From the NCBI RefSeq assembly GCF_900087055.1, contig NZ_LT575468.1, positions 434,001 to 498,000 of the forward strand: a stretch of DNA of 64,000 nucleotides. The letters are read 5' to 3'. Below, one piece after another: positions 1 to 11,711 of the stretch (position 1 is the stretch's first letter; the number at the start of each line of letters is the position of its first letter). Position numbers and translations under genes: made by a program. The notes under the pieces were generated by a model. That model saw only the letters and a program-made list of their open reading frames with translations, searched no databases and was not told the DNA's origin. The stretch is from Plesiomonas shigelloides. Lineage in GTDB: Bacteria > Pseudomonadota > Gammaproteobacteria > Enterobacterales > CAMTGL01.

Positions 1-1577
1 CGGATATCGGTAGTGATGAAGTCGAAGTGACTGAAATCATGGTTGCCGTGGGCGACAGCGTGAGCGAAGAGCAATCTCTGCTGACCGTGGAAGGCGATAA
101 AGCGTCCATGGAAGTGCCTGCACCGTTTGCCGGTGTGGTTAAAGAGATCAAAGTGCAAGCGGGTAGCAAAGTCTCTACTGGCTCCCTGATCATGGTGTTT
201 GAAGTGGCGGGTGCCGCTCCAGCACAAGCGGCGGCTCCAGTAGCTGCTGCTGCGCCAGTTGCCGCTCCTGCGGCCAGCGCGGCGAAAGACGTTAACGTGC
301 CGGATATCGGTGGTGACGAAGTGGAAGTCACCGAGATCATGGTTGCGGTTGGCGATAAAGTTGAAGCTGAGCAATCGCTGATCACCGTAGAAGGTGACAA
401 GGCTTCGATGGAAGTGCCTGCGCCGTTTGCCGGTGTGGTTAAAGAGATCAAAGTTCAAGCGGGTAGCAAAGTGTCTACCGGCTCTCTGATCATGGTGTTT
501 GAAGTGGCCGGTGCTGCTCCGGCTGTAGCAGTAGCCAGCGCGCCAGTCGCCAGTGCAGCACCTGCGCCAGCCGCGGTGAAAGCCGAAGCGCCAGCTGCCG
601 CTGCTAAGCCAGCCGCTGCGGCTGAGTTTGCAGAAAACGATGCTTATGCTCACGCAACCCCAGTGGTACGCCGTTTGGCGCGTGAGTTCGGGGTTAACCT
701 GGGCAAAGTGAAAGGGACTGGCCGTAAGGGTCGGATCCTGAAAGAAGACGTACAAGACTACGTGAAAGATGCGCTTAAGCGTCTGGAATCCGGTCAGGCT
801 GCCTCGTCGGCGGCGATGAGCGGTGGCGCGGGTCTGGGTCTGCTGCCATGGCCGAAAGTGGACTTCAGCAAGTTCGGTGAAGTGGAAGAAGTTGAGCTGG
901 GTCGGATCCAGAAGATCTCCGGCGCTAACCTGCACCGTAACTGGGTGATGATCCCGCACGTAACGCAGTGGGACGACGCGGATATCACCGAACTGGAAGC
1001 TTTCCGTAAGCAGCAAAATGCTGAACTGGAGCGCGCTAAGGCTGATCTGAAGATCACCCCGCTGGTGTTTATCCTCAAAGCAGTAGGCAAAGCCTTAGAA
1101 GTGATGCCGCGCTTTAACAGCTCACTGTCTGAAGATGGTCAGAAGCTGACGCTGAAGAAATACATCAACATCGGTGTTGCGGTGGATACGCCAAACGGTC
1201 TGGTAGTGCCAGTGGTACGTGATGTGAACAAGAAGAGCATCACCGAGTTGTCACGTGACCTGATGGAAATCTCCAAGAAGGCGCGTGCTGGCAAGCTGAC
1301 TGCATCTGATATGCAGGGCGGTTGCTTCACTATCTCTAGCCTGGGCGGTATTGGCGGTACAGCCTTCACCCCAATTGTGAATGCGCCGGAAGTGGCCATT
1401 CTGGGTGTGTCCAAGTCTGAGATGAAGCCGAAGTGGAACGGCAAAGAGTTCGCACCACGTCTGATGCTGCCTCTGTCACTGTCTTACGATCACCGCGTGA
1501 TCGATGGCGCTGACGGTGCCCGCTTCATCACATTCCTGAACAACGCGCTGTCTGACATCCGCCGTCTGGTGATGTAA
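1..1577 (+). CDS. aceF: Pyruvate dehydrogenase E2, dihydrolipoyl acetyltransferase (5' truncated by window)
   Basis: This is the 3' part of the E2 core of the pyruvate dehydrogenase complex, which passes the acetyl group from E1 to CoA on swinging lipoyl arms. The frame is open through position 1, so the true start lies upstream. Two lipoyl domains are visible, with the lipoylated lysine codons at 99-101 and 399-401 in EGDKAS contexts and Ala/Pro-rich linkers between them. A subunit-binding domain follows at about 650-770 ([11 protein letters not shown]). The acyltransferase domain ends with the catalytic [11 protein letters not shown] near 1486-1520. Enterobacterial AceF usually has three lipoyl domains, so another may lie upstream. 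The two visible lipoyl units repeat at exactly 300 bp. lpdA follows on the same strand, as in other aceEF-lpd loci. Confidence 0.97.
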   Translation, partial: DIGSDEVEVTEIMVAVGDSVSEEQSLLTVEGDKASMEVPAPFAGVVKEIKVQAGSKVSTGSLIMVFEVAGAAPAQAAAPVAAAAPVAAPAASAAKDVNVPDIGGDEVEVTEIMVAVGDKVEAEQSLITVEGDKASMEVPAPFAGVVKEIKVQAGSKVSTGSLIMVFEVAGAAPAVAVASAPVASAAPAPAAVKAEAPAAAAKPAAAAEFAENDAYAHATPVVRRLAREFGVNLGKVKGTGRKGRILKEDVQDYVKDALKRLESGQAASSAAMSGGAGLGLLPWPKVDFSKFGEVEEVELGRIQKISGANLHRNWVMIPHVTQWDDADITELEAFRKQQNAELERAKADLKITPLVFILKAVGKALEVMPRFNSSLSEDGQKLTLKKYINIGVAVDTPNGLVVPVVRDVNKKSITELSRDLMEISKKARAGKLTASDMQGGCFTISSLGGIGGTAFTPIVNAPEVAILGVSKSEMKPKWNGKEFAPRLMLPLSLSYDHRVIDGADGARFITFLNNALSDIRRLVM

Positions 1578-1585
1578 GACAGATC

Positions 1586-1619
1586 CGGTGCGGTTTCGGC
1601 TTAAGCTGTGACCGCACCG
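1586..1619 (+). other. Hairpin just after aceF stop
   Basis: CGGTGCGGT at 1586-1594 pairs perfectly with ACCGCACCG at 1611-1619 around a 16-base loop that itself contains GCTTAAGC. No T-run follows, so this is more likely a 3'-end stabiliser or partial attenuator between aceF and lpdA than an intrinsic terminator. Confidence 0.5.
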
Positions 1620-1649
1620 ACGAATAAGGCACAACGGGTGCAACATTGT

Positions 1650-1677
1650 TTGCGAGATTTTAACAAGGTTGTAAAAT
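1650..1677 (+). promoter_or_regulatory. Candidate internal lpdA promoter
   Basis: TTGCGA (1650-1655) and TAAAAT (1672-1677) are separated by 16 bases, about 70 bases upstream of the lpdA start. E. coli lpd is known to have its own promoter in this intergenic region. Assigning it here rests on position and hexamers only. Confidence 0.4.
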
Positions 1678-1749
1678 CGTGGCGCGGTGAACCTCCGGTT
1701 GTGCGCGCTGTACCCGGTTCAGGAAGAAAAAGATTATAACGAGGTCATG

Positions 1750-3174
1750 ATGAGCAAAGAAATCAAAGCCCAGGTAGTGGTTCTGGGTGCCGGCCCGGCA
1801 GGTTATTCCGCAGCATTCCGCTGCGCGGATCTGGGTCTGGACACAGTGATCGTCGAGCGTTATTCCACACTGGGTGGTGTCTGTCTGAACGTGGGTTGTA
1901 TCCCATCCAAGGCACTGCTGCACGTTGCCAAGGTGATTGAAGAGGCCAAATCACTGGCCGAGCACGGGATCGTGTTTGGTGAGCCAAGCACCGACATCAA
2001 CAAGATCCGTCTGTGGAAAGAAAAAGTTATCAGCCAACTGACTGGCGGTCTGGCCGGTATGGCGAAGATGCGTAAAGTGCAGGTGGTGAATGGTCTGGGT
2101 AAATTTACCGGTCCAAACAGCATTGCCGTGGAAGGCGCCGATGGCGTGACCACCGTGAACTTCGACAATGCCATCATTGCTGCCGGTTCGCGTCCAATTC
2201 AGCTGCCATTTATTCCGCACGAAGATCCACGTATTTGGGACTCAACCGATGCGCTGGAGCTGAAAGAAGTACCTAAGCGCCTGCTGGTGATGGGCGGCGG
2301 TATTATCGGTCTGGAAATGGGTACCGTGTACCATGCGCTGGGTTCAGAGATTGACGTGGTCGAGATGTTCGATCAGGTGATCCCGGCTGCCGATAAAGAC
2401 ATCGTGAAAGTGTTCACCAAGAAGATCAGCAAGAAGTTTAACTTGATGCTGGAAACCAAGGTGACTGCGGTGGAAGCCCGTGAAGACGGTATTTACGTAA
2501 GCATGGAAGGCAAGAAAGCGCCTGCCGAAGCGCAGCGTTATGACGCCGTGCTGGTGGCCATCGGTCGTGTGCCTAACGGTAAGCAACTGGATGCCGGTCT
2601 GGCAGGCGTTGAAGTCGATGAGCGTGGCTTTATCCGTACCGACAAGCAGATGCGCACCAACGTTCCGCACATTTATGCGATCGGTGACATCGTGGGTCAG
2701 CCAATGCTGGCACACAAAGGGGTACACGAAGGTCACGTTGCGGCCGAAGTGATTGCCGGTAAGAAACACTATTTCGATCCGAAAGTGATCCCATCTATCG
2801 CCTATACCGATCCGGAAGTGGCGTGGGTAGGTAAGACCGAGAAAGAGTGTCAGGCCGAAGGTCTGAAGTACGAAACAGCGACCTTCCCATGGGCTGCGTC
2901 CGGTCGTGCGATCGCCTCTGACTGCGCTGACGGTATGACTAAGCTGATTTTCGACAAAGAGACGCACCGCATTCTGGGTGGCGCGATTGTCGGTACTAAC
3001 GGTGGTGAACTGTTGGGTGAAATCGGTCTGGCTATCGAGATGGGTTGTGATGCCGAAGATATCGCGCTGACTATCCACGCGCACCCGACGCTGCATGAAT
3101 CTGTTGGTCTGGCGGCAGAAGTGTTTGAAGGCTCGATTACCGACCTGCCAAACCCGAAAGCCAAGAAAAAGTAA
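1750..3174 (+). CDS. lpdA: Dihydrolipoyl dehydrogenase (E3)
   Basis: This FAD enzyme reoxidises the dihydrolipoyl groups of the pyruvate and 2-oxoglutarate dehydrogenase complexes and the glycine cleavage system, reducing NAD+. The 474-residue product has an N-terminal FAD-binding GAGPAGYSAA motif, the redox disulfide in GGVCLNVGCIPSK, the NAD-binding GGGIIGLEMG, and the C-terminal HAHPTLHE containing the active-site His-Glu pair. The length equals that of E. coli Lpd. An in-frame ATG at 1747 directly precedes the chosen ATG. I chose 1750 because it gives MSKEIKAQ, matching the family N terminus. A longer in-frame extension from 1687 is not conserved. The gene ends before a bidirectional terminator. 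Confidence 0.97.
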   Translation: MSKEIKAQVVVLGAGPAGYSAAFRCADLGLDTVIVERYSTLGGVCLNVGCIPSKALLHVAKVIEEAKSLAEHGIVFGEPSTDINKIRLWKEKVISQLTGGLAGMAKMRKVQVVNGLGKFTGPNSIAVEGADGVTTVNFDNAIIAAGSRPIQLPFIPHEDPRIWDSTDALELKEVPKRLLVMGGGIIGLEMGTVYHALGSEIDVVEMFDQVIPAADKDIVKVFTKKISKKFNLMLETKVTAVEAREDGIYVSMEGKKAPAEAQRYDAVLVAIGRVPNGKQLDAGLAGVEVDERGFIRTDKQMRTNVPHIYAIGDIVGQPMLAHKGVHEGHVAAEVIAGKKHYFDPKVIPSIAYTDPEVAWVGKTEKECQAEGLKYETATFPWAASGRAIASDCADGMTKLIFDKETHRILGGAIVGTNGGELLGEIGLAIEMGCDAEDIALTIHAHPTLHESVGLAAEVFEGSITDLPNPKAKKK

Positions 3175-3453
3175 GCCAACACAAAGTCGATTGGTTATCG
3201 GCGGTGCTGAGTGAGCAGTGTTAGTGTGATAGTGATTGATGTGCTTGGTGTGGCTAGCTTAGTGTATAAGTGATGCTACATCGGTTGTGATGCGAGAAAA
3301 GGAAGGGATCAGGCGGCAGCATAGCCGCCGGTTCAGCAGTTAAGACGCCTGCAAGCAAACTGTACGTAAGAAAGTCGCAAAGCAAGAAATGCACGCCACA
3401 AAGAAATAAGCACTAAGCAATGCTCACTGGGTGCCGTGAACATGAGAGCCAAT
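3175..3453. other. Intergenic stretch after lpdA, no gene seen
   Basis: No plausible coding frame was found. A small hairpin, GGCGGC (3312-3317) with GCCGCC (3324-3329), lies in it. The stretch probably belongs to a long lpdA 3' UTR that ends at the terminator at 3454-3489. Confidence 0.5.
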
Positions 3454-3489
3454 AAAAAGCCGGTCCTGAATTTCAGGGCCGGCTTTTTT
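3454..3489. terminator. Bidirectional terminator between lpdA and the chemoreceptor gene
   Basis: AAGCCGGTCCTGAA (3457-3470) pairs with TTCAGGGCCGGCTT (3472-3485), with one G-U wobble. It is flanked by an A-run on the left and a T-run on the right, so it can serve lpdA on the plus strand and the convergent gene on the minus strand. Confidence 0.88.
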
Positions 3490-3499
3490 GTGCGTGTGG

Positions 3500-5428
3500 T
3501 TATACGCGAAACGCGCTGACCAGCTGCTCCAGTTGCTGTGACAGACTGCGTAAGCCGGCCGCTTGCTCCGACAGCAGTTCGGCTGTTCCGGCATTTTGCT
3601 CGGTCAACTGATTGATGCTATCCAGATTCTGGTTGATATCTTGTACTACCGTTGACTGCTCTTCGGTGGCGGCGGCCACTTGCGTGTTCATGTCGCTGAG
3701 CTGGGCAATGCGTGCCGCGATGTCATTTAAGCTGTGCTGCACCTCTTCGGCTGATTGTACGCCATGCAAACTGCGCTCATGGCTGCGACTGCTGGCCTGT
3801 ACCGCGTGCTGGGCTTCTTGTTGCAGTCGGTCGATCATGCTTTGGATCTCGGCGGTCGAATCCGATGTGCGGCTGGCCAGTTTGCGCACCTCTTCGGCCA
3901 CTACCGCAAAGCCGCGTCCTTGTTCACCGGCGCGCGCCGCTTCAATGGCGGCATTCAGCGCCAGCAAGTTGGTTTGATCGGAGATGCCGCGAATGGTGTC
4001 CAAAATGGTGCCGATACTTTCGGTCTGACCGGCCAAGGTGGTGATCACGCTGCCCATGTTTTGCATGTCGTCGGCCAGATTTTGGATGGTCTGCTTGGTA
4101 TTGCCGACTATGGTTAAGCCTTGCTCCGAGGCGTGCTCCGCACCTTGGGTGGCATCGGCAGCCACTGAAGCATTACCGGCAATCTCTTGTACGGTGGCTC
4201 CCATCTGATTAATGGCGGTGACCACCATCAGGGTTTTATCGCGCTGGGCATGGCTGTCTAGACGCGAGCGTTCAGACTCTTCGGCGACTTTTTCGGCACT
4301 GGTACGCAGCGCATTGGCGGTATCGGCCACCGCTTGCAGTGAGTGCTGGATTTTATCGGCAAAACGGTTAAAGCCACGCGCCAGCTGCGCCAGCTCATCT
4401 TGGCCTTGCGCCGGTAAGCGACGTTGCAGATCGCCGCTGCCATCGCCGAGCTCGGTGAACAGACGCGCCGATTCACTGAGCGGTTGTAGTAGACGGTGGG
4501 TGACCAAGGCGGCAATCAGCAGCATCACAATGCCGCCGCCAATGCCCCAACTCAGCAGTTGCCATAACAATTGCTGCAGTGAGGCGAACACTTCGGCCTG
4601 TGGCACTTCCGCCACCAGATACCAGTTCAGCGCTGGGATCAAAGTACTGACCACCAATACCGGAACTCCATTACGGCTCGATTCCTGCACGCTGGTGTGC
4701 TGTGGATTAAGCAGCGCGGCGCTGTTGCCCTGATACAGCTGAGTCAGCGGCGTCATATCTTTTACGCTGTTATCCGGATGCAGGCGGACATTACCGTTGC
4801 CATCGGTCAGGAACACAAAGCCGCTGTCTTTGATTTTGATGGCGCGCAGACGGGCAATCACGGCATCCAACGGTTGCGCCAGACCAGACATTCCGCGGCC
4901 ATTGGTTTGTTGGTAGTTGACGAACAACTTAAGATTGCCGTTGGCCTCGCGATAGATGCTGTTATCCCAAGTGCGGCCGCTATCGCGGTACGGGAAGTAC
5001 CAACCATCTTGCTGTGGGTTGAGCACGCGCAGGAAACCATCTTGATTCCAGAAGCGATTACTTTGCCGGTCGACAAAGGTGGTGGTGGTCAGGTTGAACT
5101 GCTGTTTGACCTGATTGAGCAGGGCAATCAGTTGTGGCTCTTGCTCGGCAGGAAAACCTTGGGCGGCAAAATTGAGTAAGAACGGGTTTTCCGCGATTTG
5201 GCGGGTGGCCTGTTTCAGGGTTTCAAATTCGCCGTTTAAGGCATTGCGCTCGCCTTCGAGCAAGGCCGGGAGATATTCGTCTAACTGCTGGTGGCGGATC
5301 AAAGCCTCCGCGGAACGATAGCCAAGCGTACCGGCAATCAAGTTGCTCAGTAAAATGAACAGGCTGACGCTGAGGAGAATTTTTTGTCTGAGAGTAAAGC
5401 GGCGTAAAAAGGCAGTAATCGACATCAT
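3500..5428 (-). CDS. Methyl-accepting chemotaxis protein with dCache sensor
   Basis: This is a membrane chemoreceptor that signals through CheW/CheA. The 642 residues show a first membrane segment at about 15-36, a large periplasmic region (about 40-285) with the [15 protein letters not shown] signature typical of dCache domains, a second membrane segment at about 288-312, a HAMP region, and a cytoplasmic signalling domain with the highly conserved tip [18 protein letters not shown] near residue 500. The ligand cannot be deduced. The ATG at 5428 was chosen over the one at 5425 because AAGGA (5437-5441) sits 8 bases upstream. The gene stands alone between terminators, and a FliA-type promoter lies just upstream, so it is probably co-regulated with flagella and chemotaxis genes. 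Confidence 0.93.
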   Translation of the reverse strand: MMSITAFLRRFTLRQKILLSVSLFILLSNLIAGTLGYRSAEALIRHQQLDEYLPALLEGERNALNGEFETLKQATRQIAENPFLLNFAAQGFPAEQEPQLIALLNQVKQQFNLTTTTFVDRQSNRFWNQDGFLRVLNPQQDGWYFPYRDSGRTWDNSIYREANGNLKLFVNYQQTNGRGMSGLAQPLDAVIARLRAIKIKDSGFVFLTDGNGNVRLHPDNSVKDMTPLTQLYQGNSAALLNPQHTSVQESSRNGVPVLVVSTLIPALNWYLVAEVPQAEVFASLQQLLWQLLSWGIGGGIVMLLIAALVTHRLLQPLSESARLFTELGDGSGDLQRRLPAQGQDELAQLARGFNRFADKIQHSLQAVADTANALRTSAEKVAEESERSRLDSHAQRDKTLMVVTAINQMGATVQEIAGNASVAADATQGAEHASEQGLTIVGNTKQTIQNLADDMQNMGSVITTLAGQTESIGTILDTIRGISDQTNLLALNAAIEAARAGEQGRGFAVVAEEVRKLASRTSDSTAEIQSMIDRLQQEAQHAVQASSRSHERSLHGVQSAEEVQHSLNDIAARIAQLSDMNTQVAAATEEQSTVVQDINQNLDSINQLTEQNAGTAELLSEQAAGLRSLSQQLEQLVSAFRV

Positions 5429-5467
5429 CTATCCGATCCTTGCAAGGCGAGAGGGGCTCAGCCATGC

Positions 5468-5494
5468 CTATCGGCAAGTGTGGATATGACTGTA
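5468..5494 (-). promoter_or_regulatory. Sigma-28 (FliA)-type promoter of the chemoreceptor gene
   Basis: Read on the minus strand there is TACA (5494-5491), then exactly 15 bases, then GCCGATAG (5475-5468). The consensus is TAAA-N15-GCCGATAA, so 3 of 4 and 7 of 8 positions match with ideal spacing. It lies about 40 bases upstream of the start codon, which fits a chemotaxis gene. Confidence 0.72.
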
Positions 5495-5613
5495 GTGGAA
5501 TGTGATGTAAATTGAATATCCATCACAATCTTGCAGTGATTACACATACAAATGCGGTAAATATCACTCTTTTGTAAATGGTAATGCGCAATGAAAAGCG
5601 CGCGGTCGCAACT

Positions 5614-5651
5614 ATAAAAAAAGCCCCATCGCGAAAAAATCACAACGGGGC
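5614..5651 (-). terminator. Terminator downstream of parC
   Basis: On the minus strand GCCCCGT (5651-5645) pairs with ATGGGGC (5629-5623), with one wobble and a 15-base loop, followed by seven T's (5622-5616). It lies 66 bases beyond the parC stop codon. Confidence 0.7.
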
Positions 5652-5716
5652 GGTGTCTCTTTAGCGAGCGCCATCAGGGGATATCGACGGTGAGTGTTAA
5701 CCGCCGTACCCGTGAT

Positions 5717-8017
5717 TTACTCTTCGCTGTCACCAGAGCTGGTTAAGGTCACCGGCTCTTGCACTTCAATCAGGTCGACCTTTTGCAGACCGCGTGGCAG
5801 CAAGGTGCCTTTACGGCCGCGCTCGGCGCGGAATTTGCTCAAATCATCAGGCTTGATGGTCAGCTTACGTTTACCCACATGCAAGGTCACACTGGCTTGA
5901 GCTGAAATCAAGCGCAGATGCAGTAGCAACTCTTCGCGTGCCGCCGCGCGCGCCGATGGAATGGTGACTATCTTGTTGCCTTTACCTTTGGACAGCTGTG
6001 GCAGATCCGCGACCGGGAACAGCAGCATACGTCCTTCCGAGGTGATGGCCATCAGCAGGTCATCATCGCGGGTGACATTCAGTGGCGGCAACACCTTGGC
6101 GTTATCCGGCAGATTGAGCAGTGCCTTACCGGCGCGGTTACGCGCCACCAGATCGGCGAAGGTACAGATGAAACCGTAACCGGCGTCAGAGGCCAACAGC
6201 AGTTTCTGGTTGTCCTCTTCCATCAACACCTGCTCGATGACCGCGCCTGGAGGCGGTGTCAATTTGCCGGTCAGCGGCTCGCCCTGACCACGGGCCGATG
6301 GCAAGGTGATCGGATCGAGCGCATAACTGCGTCCGGTGGAGTCGATAAAGACCACCGGTTGGTTGCTCTTACCACGGGCAAACCCGCGGTAGGCATCGCC
6401 AGCTTTGTAGCTTAAGCCCGCGGCATCCACATCATGGCCTTTGGCGCAGCGCACCCAGCCCATTTCGGACAACACCACGGTCACTGGCTCGGCTGGGGTC
6501 AGGTCACGCTCGGTCAGTGCTTTGGCTTCGCTACGCTCAACCAGCGGCGAGCGACGTGTATCGCCAAAGCTGTCGGCATCGGCCTGCAGCTCTTTTTTCA
6601 TCAAAGTGTTCAGACGGCGCTCGGAGCCCAGCAGAGCTTCCAGTTGCTGACGCTCTTTTTCCAACTCTGCTTGTTCAGCGCGAATACGCACTTCTTCCAG
6701 CTTGGCCAAGTGACGCAGTTTCAGCTCTAAAATGGCTTCGGCTTGGGTTTCGGTGATGCCAAAGCGCGCCACCAATACCGCTTTCGGTTCGTCTTGCGTG
6801 CGGATGATATCGATCACTTCATCGATATTGAGGAACGCAACTAGCAAGCCTTCCAGAATGTGCAAACGCTTGAGCACTTTTTCCAGACGGTGCTGCAGAC
6901 GGCGACGAATGGTATCGCGACGGAAAGTCAGCCACTCGTTCAAAATAGTGACTAAGCCTTTAACCGCCGGACGGCCATCGAGACCCAGCATGTTGAGGTT
7001 CACCCGGTAGCTCTTTTCCAGATCGGTAGAGGCAAACAGGTGGTTCATCAGCATGTCGACATCGACGCGGCTGGATTTCGGCACGATCACCAGACGGGTT
7101 GGGTTTTCGTGATCCGACTCATCGCGCAGGTCATCGACCATCGGCAGCTTCTTGGCGCGCATTTGCGCGGCGATCTGCTCCAGCACTTTCGCCCCAGAGC
7201 ACTGGTGTGGCAGGGCGGTGATGATGATTTCGCCGTCCTCTTTTTTCCACAGTGCGCGCATGCGAATCGAGCCGCGACCGGTCTGGTAGATTTTTTTGAT
7301 GTCACTTTGTGGGGTGATGATTTCCGCTTCGGTCGGGTAATCCGGACCTTGTACGTGCGTCATCAGCTCATCGAGCGTGGCATCCGGCTTATCAATCAGT
7401 AACGAGACTGCGCCGACAATTTCGCGCACGTTGTGTGGCGGAATATCGGTGGCCATCCCCACCGCAATACCGGTGGTGCCGTTCAGCAAAATGTGCGGCA
7501 GACGAGCTGGCAGCCATTTAGGCTCTGGCAAGGTACCATCAAAGTTGGGCTGGAAGTCGACCGTGCCTTGACCGAGCTCACCGAGCAGCACGTCGGCCAT
7601 TTTCGACAGGCGTGATTCGGTGTAACGCATGGCGGCGAAGGATTTGGGATCATCCGGCGCCCCCCAGTTGCCCTGACCGTCGATCAGCGGGTAGCGGTAG
7701 GAGAACGGCTGCGCCATCAGCACCATGGCTTCATAGCAGGCGCTGTCACCGTGCGGGTGGTATTTACCCAGCACGTCACCCACGGTACGGGCGGATTTTT
7801 TGTACTTGGCAGCCGCATTCAGCCCCAGTTCGGACATGGAGTACACAATCCGGCGCTGTACCGGCTTGAGGCCATCGCCGATAAACGGCAAGGCACGATC
7901 CATGATCACGTACATGGAGTAGTTGAGGTAGGCATTTTCGGTAAACACGCGCAGCGACTGGCGTTCGGTGCCGTCGTTGTCATCGCGCTCGATGCCGCCC
8001 TGAGTCAAATCTGTCAT
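5717..8017 (-). CDS. parC: DNA topoisomerase IV subunit A
   Basis: This is the DNA-cleaving subunit of topoisomerase IV, which decatenates daughter chromosomes. The 766-residue product has the breakage-reunion domain with the catalytic tyrosine in FAAMRYTE (about residue 132) and a C-terminal beta-pinwheel DNA-wrapping domain. The quinolone-resistance region reads [14 protein letters not shown], so the positions equivalent to E. coli Ser80 and Glu84 (here Ser92 and Glu96) are wild type and no target-site resistance is indicated. It begins 22 bases after the parE stop codon, so the two subunits are co-transcribed. In E. coli parC and parE are separated by other genes; in vibrios they are adjacent as here. 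Confidence 0.97.
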   Translation of the reverse strand: MTDLTQGGIERDDNDGTERQSLRVFTENAYLNYSMYVIMDRALPFIGDGLKPVQRRIVYSMSELGLNAAAKYKKSARTVGDVLGKYHPHGDSACYEAMVLMAQPFSYRYPLIDGQGNWGAPDDPKSFAAMRYTESRLSKMADVLLGELGQGTVDFQPNFDGTLPEPKWLPARLPHILLNGTTGIAVGMATDIPPHNVREIVGAVSLLIDKPDATLDELMTHVQGPDYPTEAEIITPQSDIKKIYQTGRGSIRMRALWKKEDGEIIITALPHQCSGAKVLEQIAAQMRAKKLPMVDDLRDESDHENPTRLVIVPKSSRVDVDMLMNHLFASTDLEKSYRVNLNMLGLDGRPAVKGLVTILNEWLTFRRDTIRRRLQHRLEKVLKRLHILEGLLVAFLNIDEVIDIIRTQDEPKAVLVARFGITETQAEAILELKLRHLAKLEEVRIRAEQAELEKERQQLEALLGSERRLNTLMKKELQADADSFGDTRRSPLVERSEAKALTERDLTPAEPVTVVLSEMGWVRCAKGHDVDAAGLSYKAGDAYRGFARGKSNQPVVFIDSTGRSYALDPITLPSARGQGEPLTGKLTPPPGAVIEQVLMEEDNQKLLLASDAGYGFICTFADLVARNRAGKALLNLPDNAKVLPPLNVTRDDDLLMAITSEGRMLLFPVADLPQLSKGKGNKIVTIPSARAAAREELLLHLRLISAQASVTLHVGKRKLTIKPDDLSKFRAERGRKGTLLPRGLQKVDLIEVQEPVTLTSSGDSEE

Positions 8018-8039
8018 CGGGTGTTCCTGTGTACGTTAA

Positions 8040-9959
<1,920 letters not shown>

Positions 9960-9986
9960 TTATGGTCGTCAGGCGGCCATAAAAAG

Positions 9987-10574
9987 TCAAGGCGTGGTTA
10001 GCCCGAGAAAGGCAATTATGGCAGCAAAATGGCGTGAAAAACCAGTAAAGGCGTGATTGCCACCCGGCTCTACGGTTGCGCGGCTGTGCGCGAAGTAATC
10101 GACCGCCTGCCGGTAATCCAGCACTTCATCGCCAGTTTGCTGTAACAGCCAGAGTAATTGTGGCTGTGCTAGGGTCGGAAGGTGCAAATCCAGCAGCTGC
10201 TGCATGTGCTCCGGCCCCAGAATGTAGTCTTCGCCGGTATACGGGTTGTGGTTCGGGCCGAGAAAGTTTTGCAATAGCTCAAACGGGCGTACCGCAGGGT
10301 TAATCACGACCCCACGCAGGCCATAGCGCTGCGACAAGTAAGTGACGTAATAACCGCCGAGTGACGAGCCAATCAAGGCCGGCGTTTCTCCTGCGGCCTG
10401 ACAGGCTTCAATCAGCGCACACACCTTGGCCATCGCCGCTTGCGGGGCATACGGCAGGGCGGGGATGTGCATCTGTACCTGCGGGAGCGCGTCGGCCAGC
10501 CAGTCTCGCAATTCGGTGGCTTTGGCCGAGCCGCTCGAGCCATTAAAGCCGTGCAGGTAAATCAGGGTCGCCAT
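9987..10574 (-). CDS. yqiA: YqiA-family esterase
   Basis: This is a small alpha/beta-hydrolase of the YqiA family (195 residues; E. coli homologue about 193). It starts with LIYLHGFNGSSGS, which forms the oxyanion region. The nucleophile serine is in GSSLGGYY, and an Asp and a His follow in TGDEVLDY and PGGNHAF. The family has esterase activity on acyl-CoA and short esters, but its physiological substrate is unclear. The ATG overlaps the cpdA stop by one base (TGATG), so translation is probably coupled. The order cpdA-yqiA-parE matches E. coli. Confidence 0.92.
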   Translation of the reverse strand: MATLIYLHGFNGSSGSAKATELRDWLADALPQVQMHIPALPYAPQAAMAKVCALIEACQAAGETPALIGSSLGGYYVTYLSQRYGLRGVVINPAVRPFELLQNFLGPNHNPYTGEDYILGPEHMQQLLDLHLPTLAQPQLLWLLQQTGDEVLDYRQAVDYFAHSRATVEPGGNHAFTGFSRHFAAIIAFLGLTTP

Positions 10575-11413
10575 CAGTACCCCTCCGATTCCATATCTGG
10601 GCTAAAGCGTTGGTCGGTTAGACGGTGGACTTGCGTTTCGACGCGGCCATCCGGCAACAGATCCAGATAACGCCAGCCCGGTGTGAGCTGATCGAGGGTA
10701 AAATTGGTGCAGTGTGCCTTGAACTGAATGCAGGTGGACGGCGTTGCCAGCAAGCGGCGACCATTCCAGTTCAGATCCATCTCTTGGTGGATGTGACCAC
10801 ACAACACCACTTTGGCCTGAGGACGGCTGCTGAGCACCTCATCCAGCACGTGGCTGTTACGTAGGCTGTGCTGATCCAACCACGTACAACCCGAAGGCAG
10901 TGGATGGTGGTGCAGCAAGATGGCGGCATGGCGCTCAGGATGCGCATCAAGGCGCGCAGCTAGCCAGTTCAGCTGGTAATCACTCAGCTCGCCATGCGGG
11001 ACACCCAGCACCTGACTGTCGAGCAGAATCAGTTGCCAGTGATCGCCAAGCAGCACCTGTTTGGAAGGCTGGATCCCTTTACCGCGCAGGCCATCGACCA
11101 TTGCTGGCTGAAAATCGTGGTTTCCGGGCAGCCAGACGCACGGACTGCCCAGACGGCTGATGCCATCGGCAAAGCGGTCATAGGCTTCCAGCGAATGGTC
11201 TTGCGCCAAATCGCCAGTCGCGACAATCAGATCGACCGGTTGCTGTTCGGCAATTTGCTGCTCGGCAACAATGGCATCCAGTACCGCATGGTAGCTTTGC
11301 AGGGTGTTAATCCCCAGCAGGGCTCCCTCTTCGTCGGCAAACAGATGCGTATCTGTGATTTGCAAGAGTCGAACCCGCTCAGTTGCAACCGGCGGTTGAA
11401 ACAGGCTTTCCAA
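10574..11413 (-). CDS. cpdA: 3',5'-cyclic-AMP phosphodiesterase
   Basis: This is a cytoplasmic metallophosphoesterase that hydrolyses cAMP and so modulates CRP signalling. The 279-residue product shows the complete metal-binding set: DTH near the N terminus, VATGDLAQD, LPGNHDFQP, LLHHHPLP and CGHIHQEMD. The C terminus SEGY matches E. coli CpdA. Its stop overlaps the yqiA start (TGATG). In E. coli yqiB lies between nudF and cpdA. Here the 298-base gap before nudF contains no such gene. Confidence 0.95.
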   Translation of the reverse strand: MESLFQPPVATERVRLLQITDTHLFADEEGALLGINTLQSYHAVLDAIVAEQQIAEQQPVDLIVATGDLAQDHSLEAYDRFADGISRLGSPCVWLPGNHDFQPAMVDGLRGKGIQPSKQVLLGDHWQLILLDSQVLGVPHGELSDYQLNWLAARLDAHPERHAAILLHHHPLPSGCTWLDQHSLRNSHVLDEVLSSRPQAKVVLCGHIHQEMDLNWNGRRLLATPSTCIQFKAHCTNFTLDQLTPGWRYLDLLPDGRVETQVHRLTDQRFSPDMESEGY

Positions 11414-11565
11414 GTGCTTTCCTTCGTATTGTGGGTGTTGTAGTCACTTATTTATGCGGTGCCTGATCTATTCGGCGTCTGATGCGCCTTGGATGCTGGA
11501 CGTTACTGGCCGAGCATCGGGATACGCATAGGCAATAGGCACCGTGAATGGTGATATGCAGTTTA

Positions 11566-11633
11566 TCTGATAATTTGAATTATTTCGGTGCATTTTATGG
11601 ATCAGTGATGGATCCCCAAATGAAATTATCAGA
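11566..11633. repeat. 11-bp perfect inverted repeat in the cpdA-nudF gap
   Basis: TCTGATAATTT (11566-11576) and AAATTATCAGA (11623-11633) are exact reverse complements separated by 46 bases. The interval is AT-richer than its surroundings and has no coding frame of note. It lies where yqiB stands in E. coli. Its role, possibly a long-range hairpin or an operator pair, is unknown. Confidence 0.5.
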
Positions 11634-11711
11634 ATTGCTGCACGGCACACATTTCTTCTTTGTCATGTTTTCGGCGCTGCGTTTTGCCGCTTTGTGCGCT
11701 GTCTACCGGGG

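Noticed and set aside
1586-1619. Intrinsic terminator after aceF
   Set aside because: The stem is good but no T-run follows, and lpdA is normally co-transcribed with aceEF.
1687-1749. Longer lpdA start
   Set aside because: The extra residues are not found in Lpd proteins, and the segment is promoter/leader sequence.
2344-3096. 250-codon minus-strand frame opposite lpdA
   Set aside because: It lies entirely antisense to a highly conserved gene, has no recognisable family and is a product of codon bias.
5717-8017. Quinolone-resistance mutations in ParC
   Set aside because: The Ser and Glu of the resistance-determining region are both wild type.
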